From NCBI GenBank assembly GCA_034359265.1, contig CP136891.1, positions 60,178,001 to 60,242,000 on the forward strand: a stretch of DNA of 64,000 nt, given 5' to 3'. The first letter of the stretch is position 1, and the number at the start of each line of letters is the position of its first letter. The stretch is from Canna indica (lineage: Eukaryota; Streptophyta; Magnoliopsida; Zingiberales; Cannaceae). The notes below the pieces were generated by a model. That model did no database searches. It was not told the DNA's origin and saw only the letters and a list, made by a program, of their open reading frames with translations. Position numbers and translations under genes: made by a program. Positions 1-10,470 of the stretch are shown here, one piece after another.

Positions 1-9
1 AGTAAGAGC

Positions 10-460
10 ATGAGGAGATCTCCCTCACTTTTCATCCTCCTCTCTCTTTGTCTCCGTCCTCTTTCAATCTTCGCCGAAGATCAGGGGCTTTCTCATCAAT
101 TACGGCTCCACCATCGACCTTTTCACCTCTGATGGCCTCAAATGGCTCGACAATACCAGATACGTCACCGTTGGTGATCCTCGCATCGTCTCCATCCCAG
201 GTCTCCTCCTCCCCCTTCCGCCCTGGTCTCCTCAAACCCCTCAAGTTCTGCTACTCCCTCCCGACCTACCGCGGTAGCCGCGACCTTGTTCGCACCACCT
301 ACTTCTACGGTGGCTTCGATAGCCGAGCAACAGCACGACGTCACTTGTTTTCAATCAGATTGATGATGGAACCTTCTCGACCACCATGAACACCACTGTC
401 GACTATTCTGATGGCGTCACACAGAGCAATTTCGGATCCACTGGTTCGATTCTCAGGTAA
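10..460 (+). pseudogene. Malectin-like domain protein, broken first exon
   Basis: Translation from the ATG at 10 gives a hydrophobic signal peptide (MRRSPSLFILLSLC...) ending near FAEDQ. It then continues in three other registers as a malectin-like extracellular domain of the kind found in plant receptor kinases and LRR proteins. Visible blocks are INYGST and DGLKWLDNTRYV (frame of 86), FCYSLP and LVRTTYFYGGFD (frame of 245) and FNQIDDGTFSTTMNTTVDY (frame of 338). At least three frame changes (near 85, between about 140 and 245, and between about 320 and 338) mean it cannot encode the domain. The exon ends at a good donor, CAG|GTAAAA (456/457). No later exon of this gene follows, because duplication copy A begins at 488. 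Family assignment is by motif; the exact member is unknown. Confidence 0.7.
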
Positions 461-1029
461 AAGGAACTTCTTTTCTATTTATTTCCCCCATTTTCATTTT
501 CTTTAGCTTTCATACGCCTACGCTGCAAATGGTTTTGTGGCTTTAAAGTTTCTTGTGCTTGTTGGAAATAACTAGTTCTAATGAACTTAATAGGTTTGGC
601 AAAAACCTATTCAAAGACCTTTGATGTAATTTCTACAATTTCTGTAATTGTTACTTGCTTATACTGTAGCAATCTGTTCAATATGTTATTTCTGTAATTG
701 TACTGAAAAGTATGTTATTTCATTTAGATTTTTAGTTGATTCTTCCTGTTTAACTAGTCAACTGCATCACTCCAAATTCTTTGTTTGGTGTACTTCTTTT
801 AGTACATAATGTGGATTCATTTTAGACATCATAAAGATTATCGATTATCCTTTATGTGATGGTTTCAATTGAGGTTTAAACAAGTCCATGACCTGAATTG
901 TTACCAACCCTTGTCAATGCATACTTAGCTGTGATTTTTAGCTTTTACTTGTATTTGTTCCTAGTATTGGTACTGGAAGAAAATTGGAGATACTGTCTCT
1001 TATCTTAAGCTTATTTATAATGACACATA
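461..1029. other. Non-coding stretch left of copia A
   Basis: AT-rich DNA with no convincing reading frame. The part after 488 is repeated at 44454-44995. The five bases directly left of the copia element (ACATA, 1025-1029) are one base off the intact target duplication seen in copy B. Confidence 0.7.
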
Positions 1030-1282
1030 TGTAGGCCAGAACACAATATAGAAACAAGAGAAAGAAGAAATCAAGAAGATGAGCTTGTGTAAAGAATCAG
1101 AAGTAGTAATTCTTATATCAACGAAGGATTACAAAGTTACTCCTTTTATACAAGAGTCAAGGCACTTCTTGACTTAGCAGAAAAGCGTTTGAACTAAACT
1201 GAAAAGAACATAAAATACAACAGAGACTCTACTTCCAAAACCACATGCGAGCTGATGAAGATATGAGTCACAGGATTTAACA
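1030..1282 (-). repeat. 3' LTR of copia A
   Basis: Read on the minus strand it starts TGTTAAATCC and ends GGCCTACA, giving the TG...CA ends expected of an LTR. It matches 5324-5590. A small indel (GTTTGAA present only in the 5' LTR) and about a dozen substitutions separate the pair. Confidence 0.92.
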
Positions 1283-1292
1283 CTCCCCTCTT
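1283..1292 (-). promoter_or_regulatory. Polypurine tract of copia A
   Basis: AAGAGGGGAG on the minus strand lies directly before the 3' LTR, the expected place for the plus-strand DNA primer of an LTR retrotransposon. Confidence 0.8.
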
Positions 1293-1295
1293 GAC

Positions 1296-1565
1296 TCATA
1301 TTTTCATAACACCGAATTTGAATCTAAAATTTTGAAAAGTATCAATGCTCAAAGGCTTCGTAAATATATCAGCAATGTGGTCTTTACTTCTGCATAAATT
1401 TAACTCAACCTTCTTTTCTGCAACCAGCTCTCGTATGAAATGAAGTCTAGTATCAATATATCTAGAGTTCGAATGAAACACGGAATTTCTTATCGTTGCG
1501 AAAGCTGATTGATTGTCACAAAGCATCTCTGTAGGTCCTTGACACTTCTGATTAAGATCTTCCAA
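1296..1565 (-). pseudogene. Copia RNase H, C-terminal part
   Basis: Encodes the last 89 residues of copia RNase H. It has CDNQSA, then NSVFHSNSRYIDTRLHFIRE and the usual C-terminal DIFTKPL block seen in plant copia polyproteins. It is out of frame with the preceding RT/RNase H frame, which ends at 1552, so a small indel near 1555-1565 separates the two. The same break is present in copy B (45262-45531), so it predates the duplication. Confidence 0.9.
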
Positions 1566-3456
1566 AATTTTTCTCAGCCATATGGCTTGGCGCTGTAGTG
1601 AGGGCTACATACTCAGCCTCTGCAGTAGACAAGGCTGTTGATGCTTGTTTTTTAGATCCCCAGCTGATAGAACTAGTTCCGCAGTTGAACACAAAGCCAT
1701 ATGTGTTGCTTCGATCATCCACAGATCCAGCCCAGTCGGAATCAGAATATCCGACGAGATCAAATGATACATTTCTATAATATATCAAACCATAGTCTAA
1801 AGTGCCTTTTATATACCTCAGAACCCTTTTGGCAGCTATCAAATGTTGAGTTCTAGGTGTATGCATAAATCTGGAAAGCAAATTTACAGAGAAAACAATG
1901 TCGGGTCTTGTATGAGTTAAGTACATGAGACATCCAACAATTTTCATGTAATAACTAGCATCAATGGTTTCTCCTTCATTCAAACCCAATTTAACTCCAA
2001 CATTCATTGGTGTAAGAACTGGTTTACACTCATCCATTCCAAACCTATGAAGGAGATCTTTAGCATATTTGAGCTGAGACAAACTCACCCAATTTTCATG
2101 CTGAGAAATTTCCAAACTGAGGAAGTATCTCAAACTTCCTAAATTAGTTATCTCAACGTTCTTAAATAACTTTTCTTTGAAGTTTGGTATCACCCTTTGA
2201 TTGTTTCCTGCTAGGATTAAGTCATCAACATAAAGGCATATTATCAAGTTGTACTTATCATCATGTTTAACATACAAAGTATGATCATGAATGTTGTCTT
2301 TTAATCCACATGAAATAAAATAACTATCAATCTTGGAGTACCAGGCTCTCGTAGCCTGTTTCAGGCCATACAAGGCCTTCTTGAGCAGATATACCTTCCC
2401 TTCCTCCTTCACGAAACCCTCAGGCTGCTGAACATAGACCTCTTCACTTAATTCCCCATTTAGAAAGGCTGATTTTACATCTAACTCAGACATTGACCAC
2501 TGTTTGTAAGTAGCATAAGCCACCACTGTTCTAATTGTGTCAATTCTAGCTACTGGAGCAAAAGTCTCCAAGTAGTCAATTCCTTCCTGCTGCATAAAAC
2601 CCCTAGCCACATGACGAGCCTTGTATTTAATGATATCACCTTCGGCATTGTACTTAATTTTATAAATCCATTTCAAACCTACAACAATTTTATCACTTGG
2701 AAGATCAACCAACTTCCAAGTATCATGCTTCTCAATAGAGTTTAACTCTTCTTTCATGGCCAAACTCCATTTAGGATTACTGATTGCCTCCTGAAAGTTT
2801 AAAGGTTCATTAATTTGAGCAGTATTGCAGACCTGAGATTGAGCATAAATTTCCTGCAAACTTCTCATTCTTCGGGGTGGAGTTTCTTCATCAGAACTTG
2901 CAATACTTGGATCTTCTCCTTCTTTAGTATCAGCATTTTCAAAACTATTTTCAGCCAAAGCTTCATCAGTTACAATATCACTGTTAGTAGTTTCATCAAC
3001 AAAAAGTGTTGCTTCCTCTTCATCTGGTACAGATATCTGAACTTTATGAGCAGTACTTGACTTTGTTTCCCAGTCCCATGACCTGTCTTCAAAAATCTTC
3101 ACATCTCTACTAACAACAATCTTCATTGTGGTAGGATTAAACAAGCGATAAGGTTTAGATTCCTGGCTATATCCAACAAGAATGCAACACTCTGAGTTGT
3201 CATCTAATTTCTTTCTCAATTGACAAGGAACCAAAGTGTAAGCTATGCTGGCGAAAACCTTAAGATGAACAACCTTTGGTTTGCGTTTATACACAGCTTC
3301 ATAAGGTGTTTGATCTCCAAGAGCAGTAGAATAACATCTATTCAACAGATAGACAGTAGTTTGAGCAGCTTCTGCCCACAGAAATTTCGGCACATGTTTC
3401 TCCTTTAACATGCACTTTATCATTTCTACAATGCACCTATTTCTTATCTCTGCCAC
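1552..3456 (-). pseudogene. Copia integrase C-terminus, reverse transcriptase and RNase H
   Basis: A 634-residue open stretch of the copia polyprotein. It begins in the integrase core (AEIRNRC, the region of the third catalytic acid), passes through a variable linker and enters reverse transcriptase. RT landmarks are KYKARHVARGF, FAPVARIDT, LDVKSAFLNGEL, YGLKQATRAWY and the catalytic LYVDDL. RNase H follows with YSDSDWAGS and STAEAEYVAL. It ends in a frameshift just before the RNase H tail. The open length is greater than in copy B, where the same region is split in three. The TTG/ATG start given is only the edge of the open frame; in an active element it would be one polyprotein. Confidence 0.92.
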
Positions 3457-3837
3457 ACCATTTTACTATGGTGTGTATGCAGTAGTTAATTGCCTTTTAA
3501 TTCCATTAGTATTGCAGAAATCTTCAAATGAATTTGAGGTAAACTCTCCTCCCCTATCAGTTCATAAACACTTAATTTCTTTGCCCAGTTCTTTTTCACA
3601 TCTGAATTTGAACTCTTTGAATTTATCAAAAGCTTCATTTTTGGACTTAATGAACGCTATCCATGCATATCTACTGAAGTCGTCAATGAATAAGATAAAG
3701 TAGCGATTACCACTGTAAGATGATTCTTGAAAAGGGCCATAGAGATCTGAATGTATCAGCTCCAAAGGTTCTTTGGCTCGGAAATCAACTTTCTTTGGGA
3801 AGGCAGTTCTGCACATCTTCCCAAGAACACAACTTCC
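3457..3837 (-). pseudogene. Copia integrase core, interrupted
   Basis: Carries the first catalytic aspartate (HSDLYGP) and the FIDDFSRYAWI block, followed by a second acid in TDRGGEF. An in-frame TGA sits just before TDRGGEF (near 3560), and consecutive TAG TAA codons interrupt the YTP..NGVA motif near 3470. All three stops are present at the same places in copy B, so integrase was already dead before the segment was duplicated. Confidence 0.88.
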
Positions 3838-4480
3838 TCAAGTGTAACCCTGATTTCCTTCAACCTGGTCTAAACCAATCACCATAGAAAGATCTTCTAG
3901 TTTCTTTATATAGTCAAAATTAACATGACCATATATGCAATGCCAAAGTCTGTTAACATTACACATCTCAGCTTTAAGGGCGCACTTCACCTCGTGAGGA
4001 TTAAAAGAGAAAAGGTTATTCTCAGCAACTCTAACTTTGATTAATTCAGAGGTTCTTGTGTTATCAGTATAGACAACACATGTAGTACCCTCAAACAGCA
4101 GAATGAAGCCCTCCTTCATCGGTTGACGAACACTCAGAAGACCCGAATCCAAATCTAGAACAAAAAGAACATTTTCGATAGTCTTCTTTTTTTGTTCATC
4201 AACACATATGTCTCCTCGCCCCAAAGCTTTTTGAATGTTGCAGTCACCGAATTTCACACTGGCAGTATACGGTTTGTCAAGCCTTATGAACCAGACTTCT
4301 TCAGCAGTCATGTGGTTACTACAACCACTATTAATATACCAGATTAGGGTCTTATTTTCATGAATGCTTGCCATTAAAATGACCTCATCTTCCTTCTTTT
4401 CTTCAGCTAGGTTCGCATGATTAACATGCTTGGCTTTTAGACGGCAAAATCTCTCAATATGGCCATATTTTTTGCAATAA
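3838..4480 (-). pseudogene. Copia CCHC zinc knuckle and protease
   Basis: The knuckle CFYCKKYGHIERFC (CX2CX4HX4C) lies near 4440-4485, directly after an in-frame TAG. The protease follows with WYINSGCSNHMT. Copia proteases have D in the D-S-G triad; here it reads N-S-G, while copy B keeps D. The downstream GAG-pre-integrase part (LWHCIYGHVNFDYI) is also recognisable. Loss of the catalytic aspartate alone would abolish protease activity. Confidence 0.88.
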
Positions 4481-4701
4481 AAACACTAAATTTTCCTACG
4501 ATATCCAGGTTTATAGTTACTAGAATCATGTAAAGACTGACCTTTTTGATCCTTCTGTTCATTCTGATCATCATCAAAAGAGTCTTCCACAGGAGCTTTT
4601 CCTCTGGAATTCGAATCAGTCTTGGAGTAATACTGCTTTTGCTTTCTCTTGTCATCCCTGTGACTGGTCTTGAGAGCTTGTTCAAGCCTCTTCTCTTCAT
4701 G

Positions 4702-5295
4702 TCATTTCATTCTCTCAAAATGGGATAGGAGAGAACCCAACAATTCATCTGAGGTAATCTCTTCAATGTCATTTCCTTCCTTGATGGCAGCAACGACATG
4801 ATCGAATTTCTCTGGCATACTCCTGAGAACTTTCTCTACTATGCAAAGTTCAGTAACCTCTTCTCTGTTTCTGCGCATCTGATTAGCCATTTCTATTACC
4901 TGAGCATAGTATGCATTGATGTCTTCATCCTCACGCATGAAAAGGCTCTCTAATTGACGACGCGGAGTCTGACACTTCACTTTTTTCACCTTGGTAGTGC
5001 CTTGGAAAGTATTCTTTAGAATCAGCCACGCATCGTGAGATGTTTCGGCTGATGAGATTCTCTTGAACATTTTAGAATCGATGGCTTGCTGAATATGACT
5101 GAGAGCCTTCGCATCTCTCTTTCTTGTTACTCGCAGAGCACTAACGGTCAAGTTTTCCTCTAAGAAACCATTACTCACCAGTTCCCACAAATCTTGAGAT
5201 ATGAAGAACGTCCGCATCATGATGCTCCAGTCTTCGAACTCTATCCCATCGAACCTCGGAACTGAAGGATTTACTTGATTAACTGCTGCAGCCAT
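4702..5295 (-). CDS. Copia Gag-like protein (UBN2 type)
   Basis: About 197 residues from the ATG at 5295 (MAAAVNQVNPSVPRFDG). The open frame extends slightly upstream, but that part overlaps the primer-binding site, so I chose this ATG. FEDWSIMMRTFF and the DAWLILKNTFQG block are typical of plant copia Gag (DUF4219/UBN2 families), which assembles the cytoplasmic particle around element RNA. It ends at a TGA after SHFERMK, and the same frame continues open for about 75 codons toward the zinc knuckle. The TGA is shared with copy B, so it is either an old nonsense change or a Gag/Pol boundary. Confidence 0.85.
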   Translation of the reverse strand: MAAAVNQVNPSVPRFDGIEFEDWSIMMRTFFISQDLWELVSNGFLEENLTVSALRVTRKRDAKALSHIQQAIDSKMFKRISSAETSHDAWLILKNTFQGTTKVKKVKCQTPRRQLESLFMREDEDINAYYAQVIEMANQMRRNREEVTELCIVEKVLRSMPEKFDHVVAAIKEGNDIEEITSDELLGSLLSHFERMK

Positions 5296-5309
5296 CAGGA
5301 TGAAGATTG

Positions 5310-5321
5310 GCTCTGGTACCA
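5310..5321 (-). promoter_or_regulatory. tRNA-iMet primer-binding site of copia A
   Basis: TGGTACCAGAGC on the minus strand, two bases inside the 5' LTR. It is one base from the canonical plant copia site TGGTATCAGAGC, complementary to the 3' end of initiator methionine tRNA. Confidence 0.85.
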
Positions 5322-5323
5322 AT

Positions 5324-5590
5324 TGCAGGCCAGAACATAATATAGAAACAAGAGAAAGAAGAAATCAAGAAGACAAGCTTGTGTAAAGAATCAGAAGTAG
5401 TAATTCTTATATGGAACAAAAGATTACAAAGTTACTCCTTTTATACAAGAGCCAAGGAACTTCTTGACTTAGCAGAAAAGCGTTTGAAGTTTGAACTAAA
5501 CTGAAAAGAACAGAAAATACATAGAATAAGTAGACTCTACTTCCAGAACCACATGCGAGCTGATGAAGATATGAGTCACAGGATTTAACA
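5324..5590 (-). repeat. 5' LTR of copia A
   Basis: 267 bases, TGTTAAATCC...GGCCTGCA on the minus strand. It lies next to the primer-binding site, so it is the 5' LTR and would hold the promoter. Its partner is 1030-1282. Confidence 0.92.
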
Positions 5591-7494
5591 ACATCAACTA
5601 GTATCATCTTTGAAAAGTGATGTTCTGATATCCATATTGCATTTAATCCAAACCTTTGGGTACATTAAATTGATGTGGCTTGCTTCATTAAATAACATTC
5701 ATCCCACACAAGTTTGTCTTTCCTATCTAATGAATAGGACAAAGTTTTTACATGCTCTTCAATTGTTCAAGACTATTACATCTCTTCAGGTTAATGCTGA
5801 CTTTATTGTGTCCTCATCATAATTTCATTATAGATACAACTTTGTGTTCTTGAGAATCAGTTTATAACTATTCAGGATGGGTAAGATATATCTCTGGATC
5901 TATTTAGTTTATAACTATTTATATGAACACAATTTTATGAACGCATCATGGGATCAACATTTTCATATTTGATATATTCCTTCAATGAGGGCAATTGATT
6001 TGTGGCTTCCAGTTTATTGATATTTGCAATATTTTTTTATATTTATTCTGATCACAAATAGCTTGTTTCCATTACTGTCTTTTTTAATTAAAATCTTGTG
6101 CTTGCTATTGCTTATATACTTTAGTGCATCTTGTGGTTTCATCCCTTCCTCCCCCATTTACCTCTTCCCCGCTGAGCTTCAATGCTCCTCTTCCCAGCAT
6201 TCAACTTAGAAGGCCAATACTTCAGGGACCCTTCCAAGCAAATGAAGGTGAATTACTTGGAGTACAACATCAACAAGGAACAGACAACTATTTAGATTTT
6301 AGACGATAACAGTGTCTCATGGCATATCCTTTAATCATATTTGCAGTAACATGAACTCTACAGTCTCATTGTATCATAAATGCAGTTACCATGAACTCTA
6401 CAGTCACTGAGTTATTCAAGTCTTCAGCTTAATCTTCTTAGATTTATTTTCTGTAGGTATATTTTCATTACCTTATTAATGTTTTCTATAGGATGCATGG
6501 ACTGAATTAGGTTGTCCTTGTGGAATCCATCAAAAGCAGGTCAGTAATTCTGGTGTTTGGATTATGATTTAACTATGATTAACCATTCAAAGAGTACACT
6601 ATAAGGATTGTTGTGCATCTTTTATTTTTTTCAAAAATATTGCTCAAATTTCCAGAGAATGAAAATGTTGCTGAAATCTACGATCATGAATTTTAGTGCT
6701 TCATGGATTAATGTATGCCAGGTCTGAATCAAGCTTACCAATACTTTAAAATGAAAATGGAGAGAAGAACCTATTGTAGTAATTGAATTATCATATATTA
6801 CAAGTTTGAGTAGTGCCTCAATTTGCAGGAAACTAGAAAATACTACCTTAGCCAACTTCTGGTATTTGGAGGACTAACTAGTGGTTAAATTCTATAGTTT
6901 AGAGCTAAATTTGATGAAAGTTTTGATTCACAAATAGACATGATGGGTCATAGTTGTTTTATTCGTATCCAAACTTAGCTATCTTAAATCTTACACGTCA
7001 TTGCTATAAGAATAATTAAGAACTGATTTTAACATTTTAATGAGTTAAGACTTGGTAAATTACCAAAATTGAGAATTTGGTTCAATTTTCAAAAGTTTCT
7101 TCACCTTTATTTAGTCATGTAGAAATGTAACAGTGTATTAGATATAAATTTGAAGAAAAAACTAAGAACAATTAAGAGATCAATTGCTTGTTATTTCAAC
7201 CATTTTTTTATCAAGTTGTTTCAGTTTGAAACACATGAAAACTTTACTCCACAAGGGTCATTTGCACTTCTTAAATTTTAACCGAGGGTTAATTATACTT
7301 TCCTAGCTAGGTAAGACAATCACCATGATGGGCACCAACACCAAAATTTGCAGACAAAAAATTCTCCTCCTGGATCAGATTTTGATAATAAAAGTGTGAA
7401 CTCAATGGTTTATTAGCTAGGTAATTCAAATTTACTTCTCTCCTAAACAAAAATGGTGAACTCAATGGTTTATTAGCTGGAGGGTTCAGGGACT
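5591..7494. other. Mostly non-coding DNA with two coding-like patches
   Basis: No gene is recognised. Around 6193-6290 the plus strand reads FNLEGQYFRDPSKQMK and KVNYLEYNINKEQ before a stop. At 6494-6537 an exon-like piece (DAWTELGCPCG) lies between an AG acceptor and a GT donor. Both look like decayed exons of one unidentified gene. The same patches occur in copy B at about 50160-50255 and 50458-50502. The rest is AT-rich without structure. Confidence 0.45.
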
Positions 7495-8775
7495 CACTAC
7501 AAAACAAAAATGTTTAGGTCTGGAAAATCTAAAGGAATATTATACTACATCTATCTGAACCCATGGGCACATTGTCCTTTTATATTTGATTATCAAATAT
7601 CAACTACACATTTGGTGAGATGTGCAAGCTTTTTTACAGTACTCATAGTCCACCAAATTCTTGAATTAATTCGAAATACCAAGCTTAATTTGCATGAGAT
7701 TGAAAATACTTGAAACTTAACTTTGATCCTTCTCTTGTATCATTAGTCTTAATTAGAGTCCATAGCTTTTTACGCAAGGATAGTGCTTTTATTTTGTTCT
7801 TCAACTTGGCTATTTTTTAGTTGTTCGGTTGTTTGAAATACAGATGTGATGACCTTATTATTGATATGGTTCTAATAGAAATTTATTAGAAGTTAAGGTT
7901 TAGTATCCATTTACATAGCTCATGTTCTTTCTAAACTTTTTAGTCATGTTTGCAGGACATGCTAAAACTCTCATCTTTGTTGTTCTAAAGCTAGAGTAGA
8001 CCAAATCTGCTATATCTCCAAGTTCTATTATTATTAATAGAGTAAGTTGCCTTAGTGTTAAAATTGTTTGCTTTGGCATGAACATGTTATTACTAACAGA
8101 GTTGCTTCCAACATGTGTTCTGCTTCTTTTTCAGTTATAAGCTATTATGTAAGTTGTTTCATTGTTAGGTAAAGTAGGAGAAGTTGGTTTTCAAGGAATT
8201 CTGGTTACCAATGATCTTTTAAGTCATATATTAATGTCTCATGATTCTTATAGTTAGTTAATATTTTTAGGTAAATATGTCATTGGAATTGTCAAACAAT
8301 TAATATTTCATTTGAATAGATATCTCTGTCATAGAAACATTTGAATAGATATGGGAATGAAGTGAGCCATTGGTCAATAGACAAATCCTTTCTGTCGATC
8401 CTTAGAAATGCCTGTTAATGAGTGTGTTTAAGGCTTAGGCAATTAAAACTCCAGCACTTCTAATCAAGATTCCTAATATATTTGCAACTCGTTTTTAAAT
8501 TTTCATTACATATCATACTTAATTAGTAGTAACAATTTTGGAAACTTTATCCCCTTTTTTTTATAGAAAAGAATTCTTGAATGAATAAGTACATAAGATA
8601 CTGCTCATAAATAGTGAATGGTAGATCATTAACTGTTGCATTTTTATTTTGCACATTATATGTTTTTATAATAGCTTTTTGTTAGCTTTTTGAGCTTCTA
8701 TTTTTTAAACTGGAGACTTCAATTTCAGAATATGTCTATCATAAATCCATTTGATGCATGTGCTTGTAATTCCAG

Positions 8776-8859
8776 GATACAAGCCAAAATAGTTGATGGA
8801 AAAATAGTTCTGGCACATAATGGGGAACCCTATTCTTTTATTTTTGGTAAATTTGAGGT
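8776..8859 (+). pseudogene. Unidentified exon-like fragment
   Basis: Between an AG acceptor (TTCCAG) and a GT donor (GAG|GTTAG) the frame reads RIQAKIVDGKIV and LAHNGEPYSFIFGKFE. It lies upstream of the sucrose-phosphatase exons, but I do not recognise it as part of that enzyme. It is deleted from copy B. Confidence 0.35.
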
Positions 8860-9047
8860 TAGTAAAAGCTCGAACTAGTATTTTGGTTCTGTTACCTTAA
8901 CTTTAGACTGCATTGTCTAGCTGCCTGAAATTTTAAGCATTCAATTATCTTAATAACCATGTTTAGTTTCTAGCTCATTTAACATCCTTTTTCTAACTTT
9001 CTCTTGTTGCTGACTTCAAATCAGCTAGATGCTAAAATAATTTGCAG

Positions 9048-9412
9048 ATTTGGACATATTACCACAAGGTGCTGCCAAGGGTCAAGCTCTTGCTTAATTG
9101 CTCAAAAAGTTCAAGGCAGTGGAAAACCTCCAACTAACACTTGTTTGTGGTGATTTTGGGAATGATTCAGCATTCCAGATGTTCATGGTGTCATGGTTAG
9201 TTTCTAAAAGAGATTTTTAAATGATTACTCTACTTTTTGTGGTAATATTCTTAATAAACATCCAGAACAAATTTGTATTCTCAACCTTTCGATCAATTTT
9301 ATAAAACTTAAGTCTTTAGAGAAGACATAATCCATTAACTTGTATCCCTAACACCTTTCAGGTCAGCAATACCCAGGAGGAGTTGCTGCAATGACATGCT
9401 CAAAATGCAAAA
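9048..9412 (+). pseudogene. Sucrose-phosphate phosphatase, decayed exons
   Basis: Sucrose-phosphate phosphatase removes phosphate from sucrose-6-phosphate in the last step of cytosolic sucrose synthesis. The exon from 9048, after a TTTGCAG acceptor, reads LDILPQGAAKGQALA, a stop, then LLKKFK and LVCGDFGND. These are the HAD-fold motifs of the enzyme (family: LDILPQGAGKGQALAYLLKKFK, LVCGDSGND). The next exon, from about 9362, reads VSNTQEELLQ, a stop, then HAQNAK. There are at least two nonsense changes plus small indels around GKPPTNT and before IPDVHGVM. The 5' half and the C-terminal domain are missing. The main exon is deleted in copy B; a related piece lies inverted at 35845-36000. Confidence 0.82.
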
Positions 9413-9734
9413 GTGGCCTAATTATATTAATCTTTATTCCGCTTTAAATTTTGTGGGCACTCTGTTTTGAAGTCTTCTTGGAAATTCCTACAATTTTTCT
9501 ATGTTGTGTTATCTTTCTATACAGTGTTAGCTTTACATATTAACAACTTTAGGTGTTTGATTGGACGAAATGGAATAAATAATGAGAACACTATTTTCCA
9601 ACTTCTTTTTGTTTTCCTGAGAACAATATTTCTTGAGATCAATATTTTAATATATATAATATAATATAACATATATTAATTCATTTTAATATATAATATT
9701 ATATATATTAATTTTATATTATATATTAATATTT

Positions 9735-10110
9735 GGGACGTAGAGACATATGCATCATGAATATTAGTTGGGAGACGCTTTTAGTAAAAGCATTGCGAGT
9801 TGCATTGGAGATGCATCTAAAAAGCATCTCCGCTAGAAATCACTGACGCTAGGCCTTTGTGTCTTGAATAAGCAAGTTTTATAGGAGACGCACCTAAAAA
9901 GCGTCTTCGTCGAAAATCACTAATGCGAAGCTTTTAGTAAAAACATCGTGAGTTGCATTAGAGGCGCAACAAAAAAGAGTCTTCGCCATAAATCACCGAC
10001 GTTAGACCTTTGCGTCTCAAAAATTATTGGGAAGACAATGATCTGAGATGCTTGTAAGTAGCATCGGGAGATAATTAGTCACGCAAAAAAACATCCTTAA
10101 GAGAAAAAAA
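9735..10110. repeat. GACGC/GCGTC-rich tandem-like repeat
   Basis: About three degenerate units of about 100 bases share AGTTGCATT, AAAAAGCGTCTTCG, AATCACTGACG and CTTTGTGTCT-like words. Such short motif arrays are typical of CACTA or Mutator subterminal regions. The array is repeated in copy B at 53237-53610. Confidence 0.7.
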
Positions 10111-10189
10111 GACGTCTCCATTTGTTATATTTGTAATAATGCTTGTGTGGGATGATTATGTAGAAGCATTTGATCTCTTCTTTGTCTTG

Positions 10190-10470
10190 TTCTTTAATTA
10201 AGAGCAATTCTTCTTAATCCGACCTTTCTCTCGGCACAAATAGCAAATGACTTTCCTCTTTCACCCTTTTTAGTTGCTCCTTTGACTAGAAGCACTTTGG
10301 GCATCAAAATCATAGTTAGCATTGGAGGAATGACCATTATCATCACTACTCTCAATAAATGTTCTAAGTTCTTTGGTTTTGGTGAAATCATATAACATAT
10401 TTCAACTAGCCCAAACATCAAAAGCGGAGATGCAATGCATGATCTTTTCAAATATATCATTTTTTATGCA
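10190..10470 (-). pseudogene. Copia Gag zinc-knuckle remnant
   Basis: On the minus strand one frame reads CYLCREKGRIKKNC, a CCHC knuckle with the histidine changed to arginine. It is preceded by a hydrophilic linker, and a stop lies between KG and KRK. It resembles the C-terminus of a plant copia Gag of a different family from 1030-5590. Nothing else of that element is nearby. Copy B has the same remnant at about 53690-53962. Confidence 0.65.

Larger units (their letters stand above)
1030..5590 (-). mobile_element. Ty1/copia LTR retrotransposon, copy A
   Basis: A full-length copia-type element of about 4.56 kb on the minus strand. The gene order is 5' LTR (5324-5590), primer-binding site, Gag, CCHC knuckle, protease, integrase, reverse transcriptase, RNase H, polypurine tract and 3' LTR (1030-1282). 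This order (integrase before RT) defines copia. The flanks are ACATA (1025-1029) and ACATC (5591-5595), a 5-bp target duplication with one change. The LTRs differ by roughly 5 percent plus two small indels, and pol has several in-frame stops, so the element is old and non-autonomous. Copy B carries the same insertion at the same site. Confidence 0.95.
7495..10141. mobile_element. Possible decayed CACTA element with sucrose-phosphatase exons
   Basis: The left end reads CACTACAAAACAAAAATG, and the right part (9735-10110) holds GACGC-rich repeats like the subterminal repeats of CACTA elements. The proposed right end, ATTTGTAATAATG, is only a weak mirror of the left end, and no 3-bp target duplication could be matched. 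Sucrose-phosphatase exons lie inside. The interval is conserved in copy B from 51434. The element boundaries are inference. Confidence 0.3.

Noticed and set aside
2815..3060. Plus-strand frames within the copia elements (also 3410-3703, 46781-47026, 47376-47669)
   Set aside because: They are antisense shadows of the copia polyprotein; the real motifs are on the minus strand.
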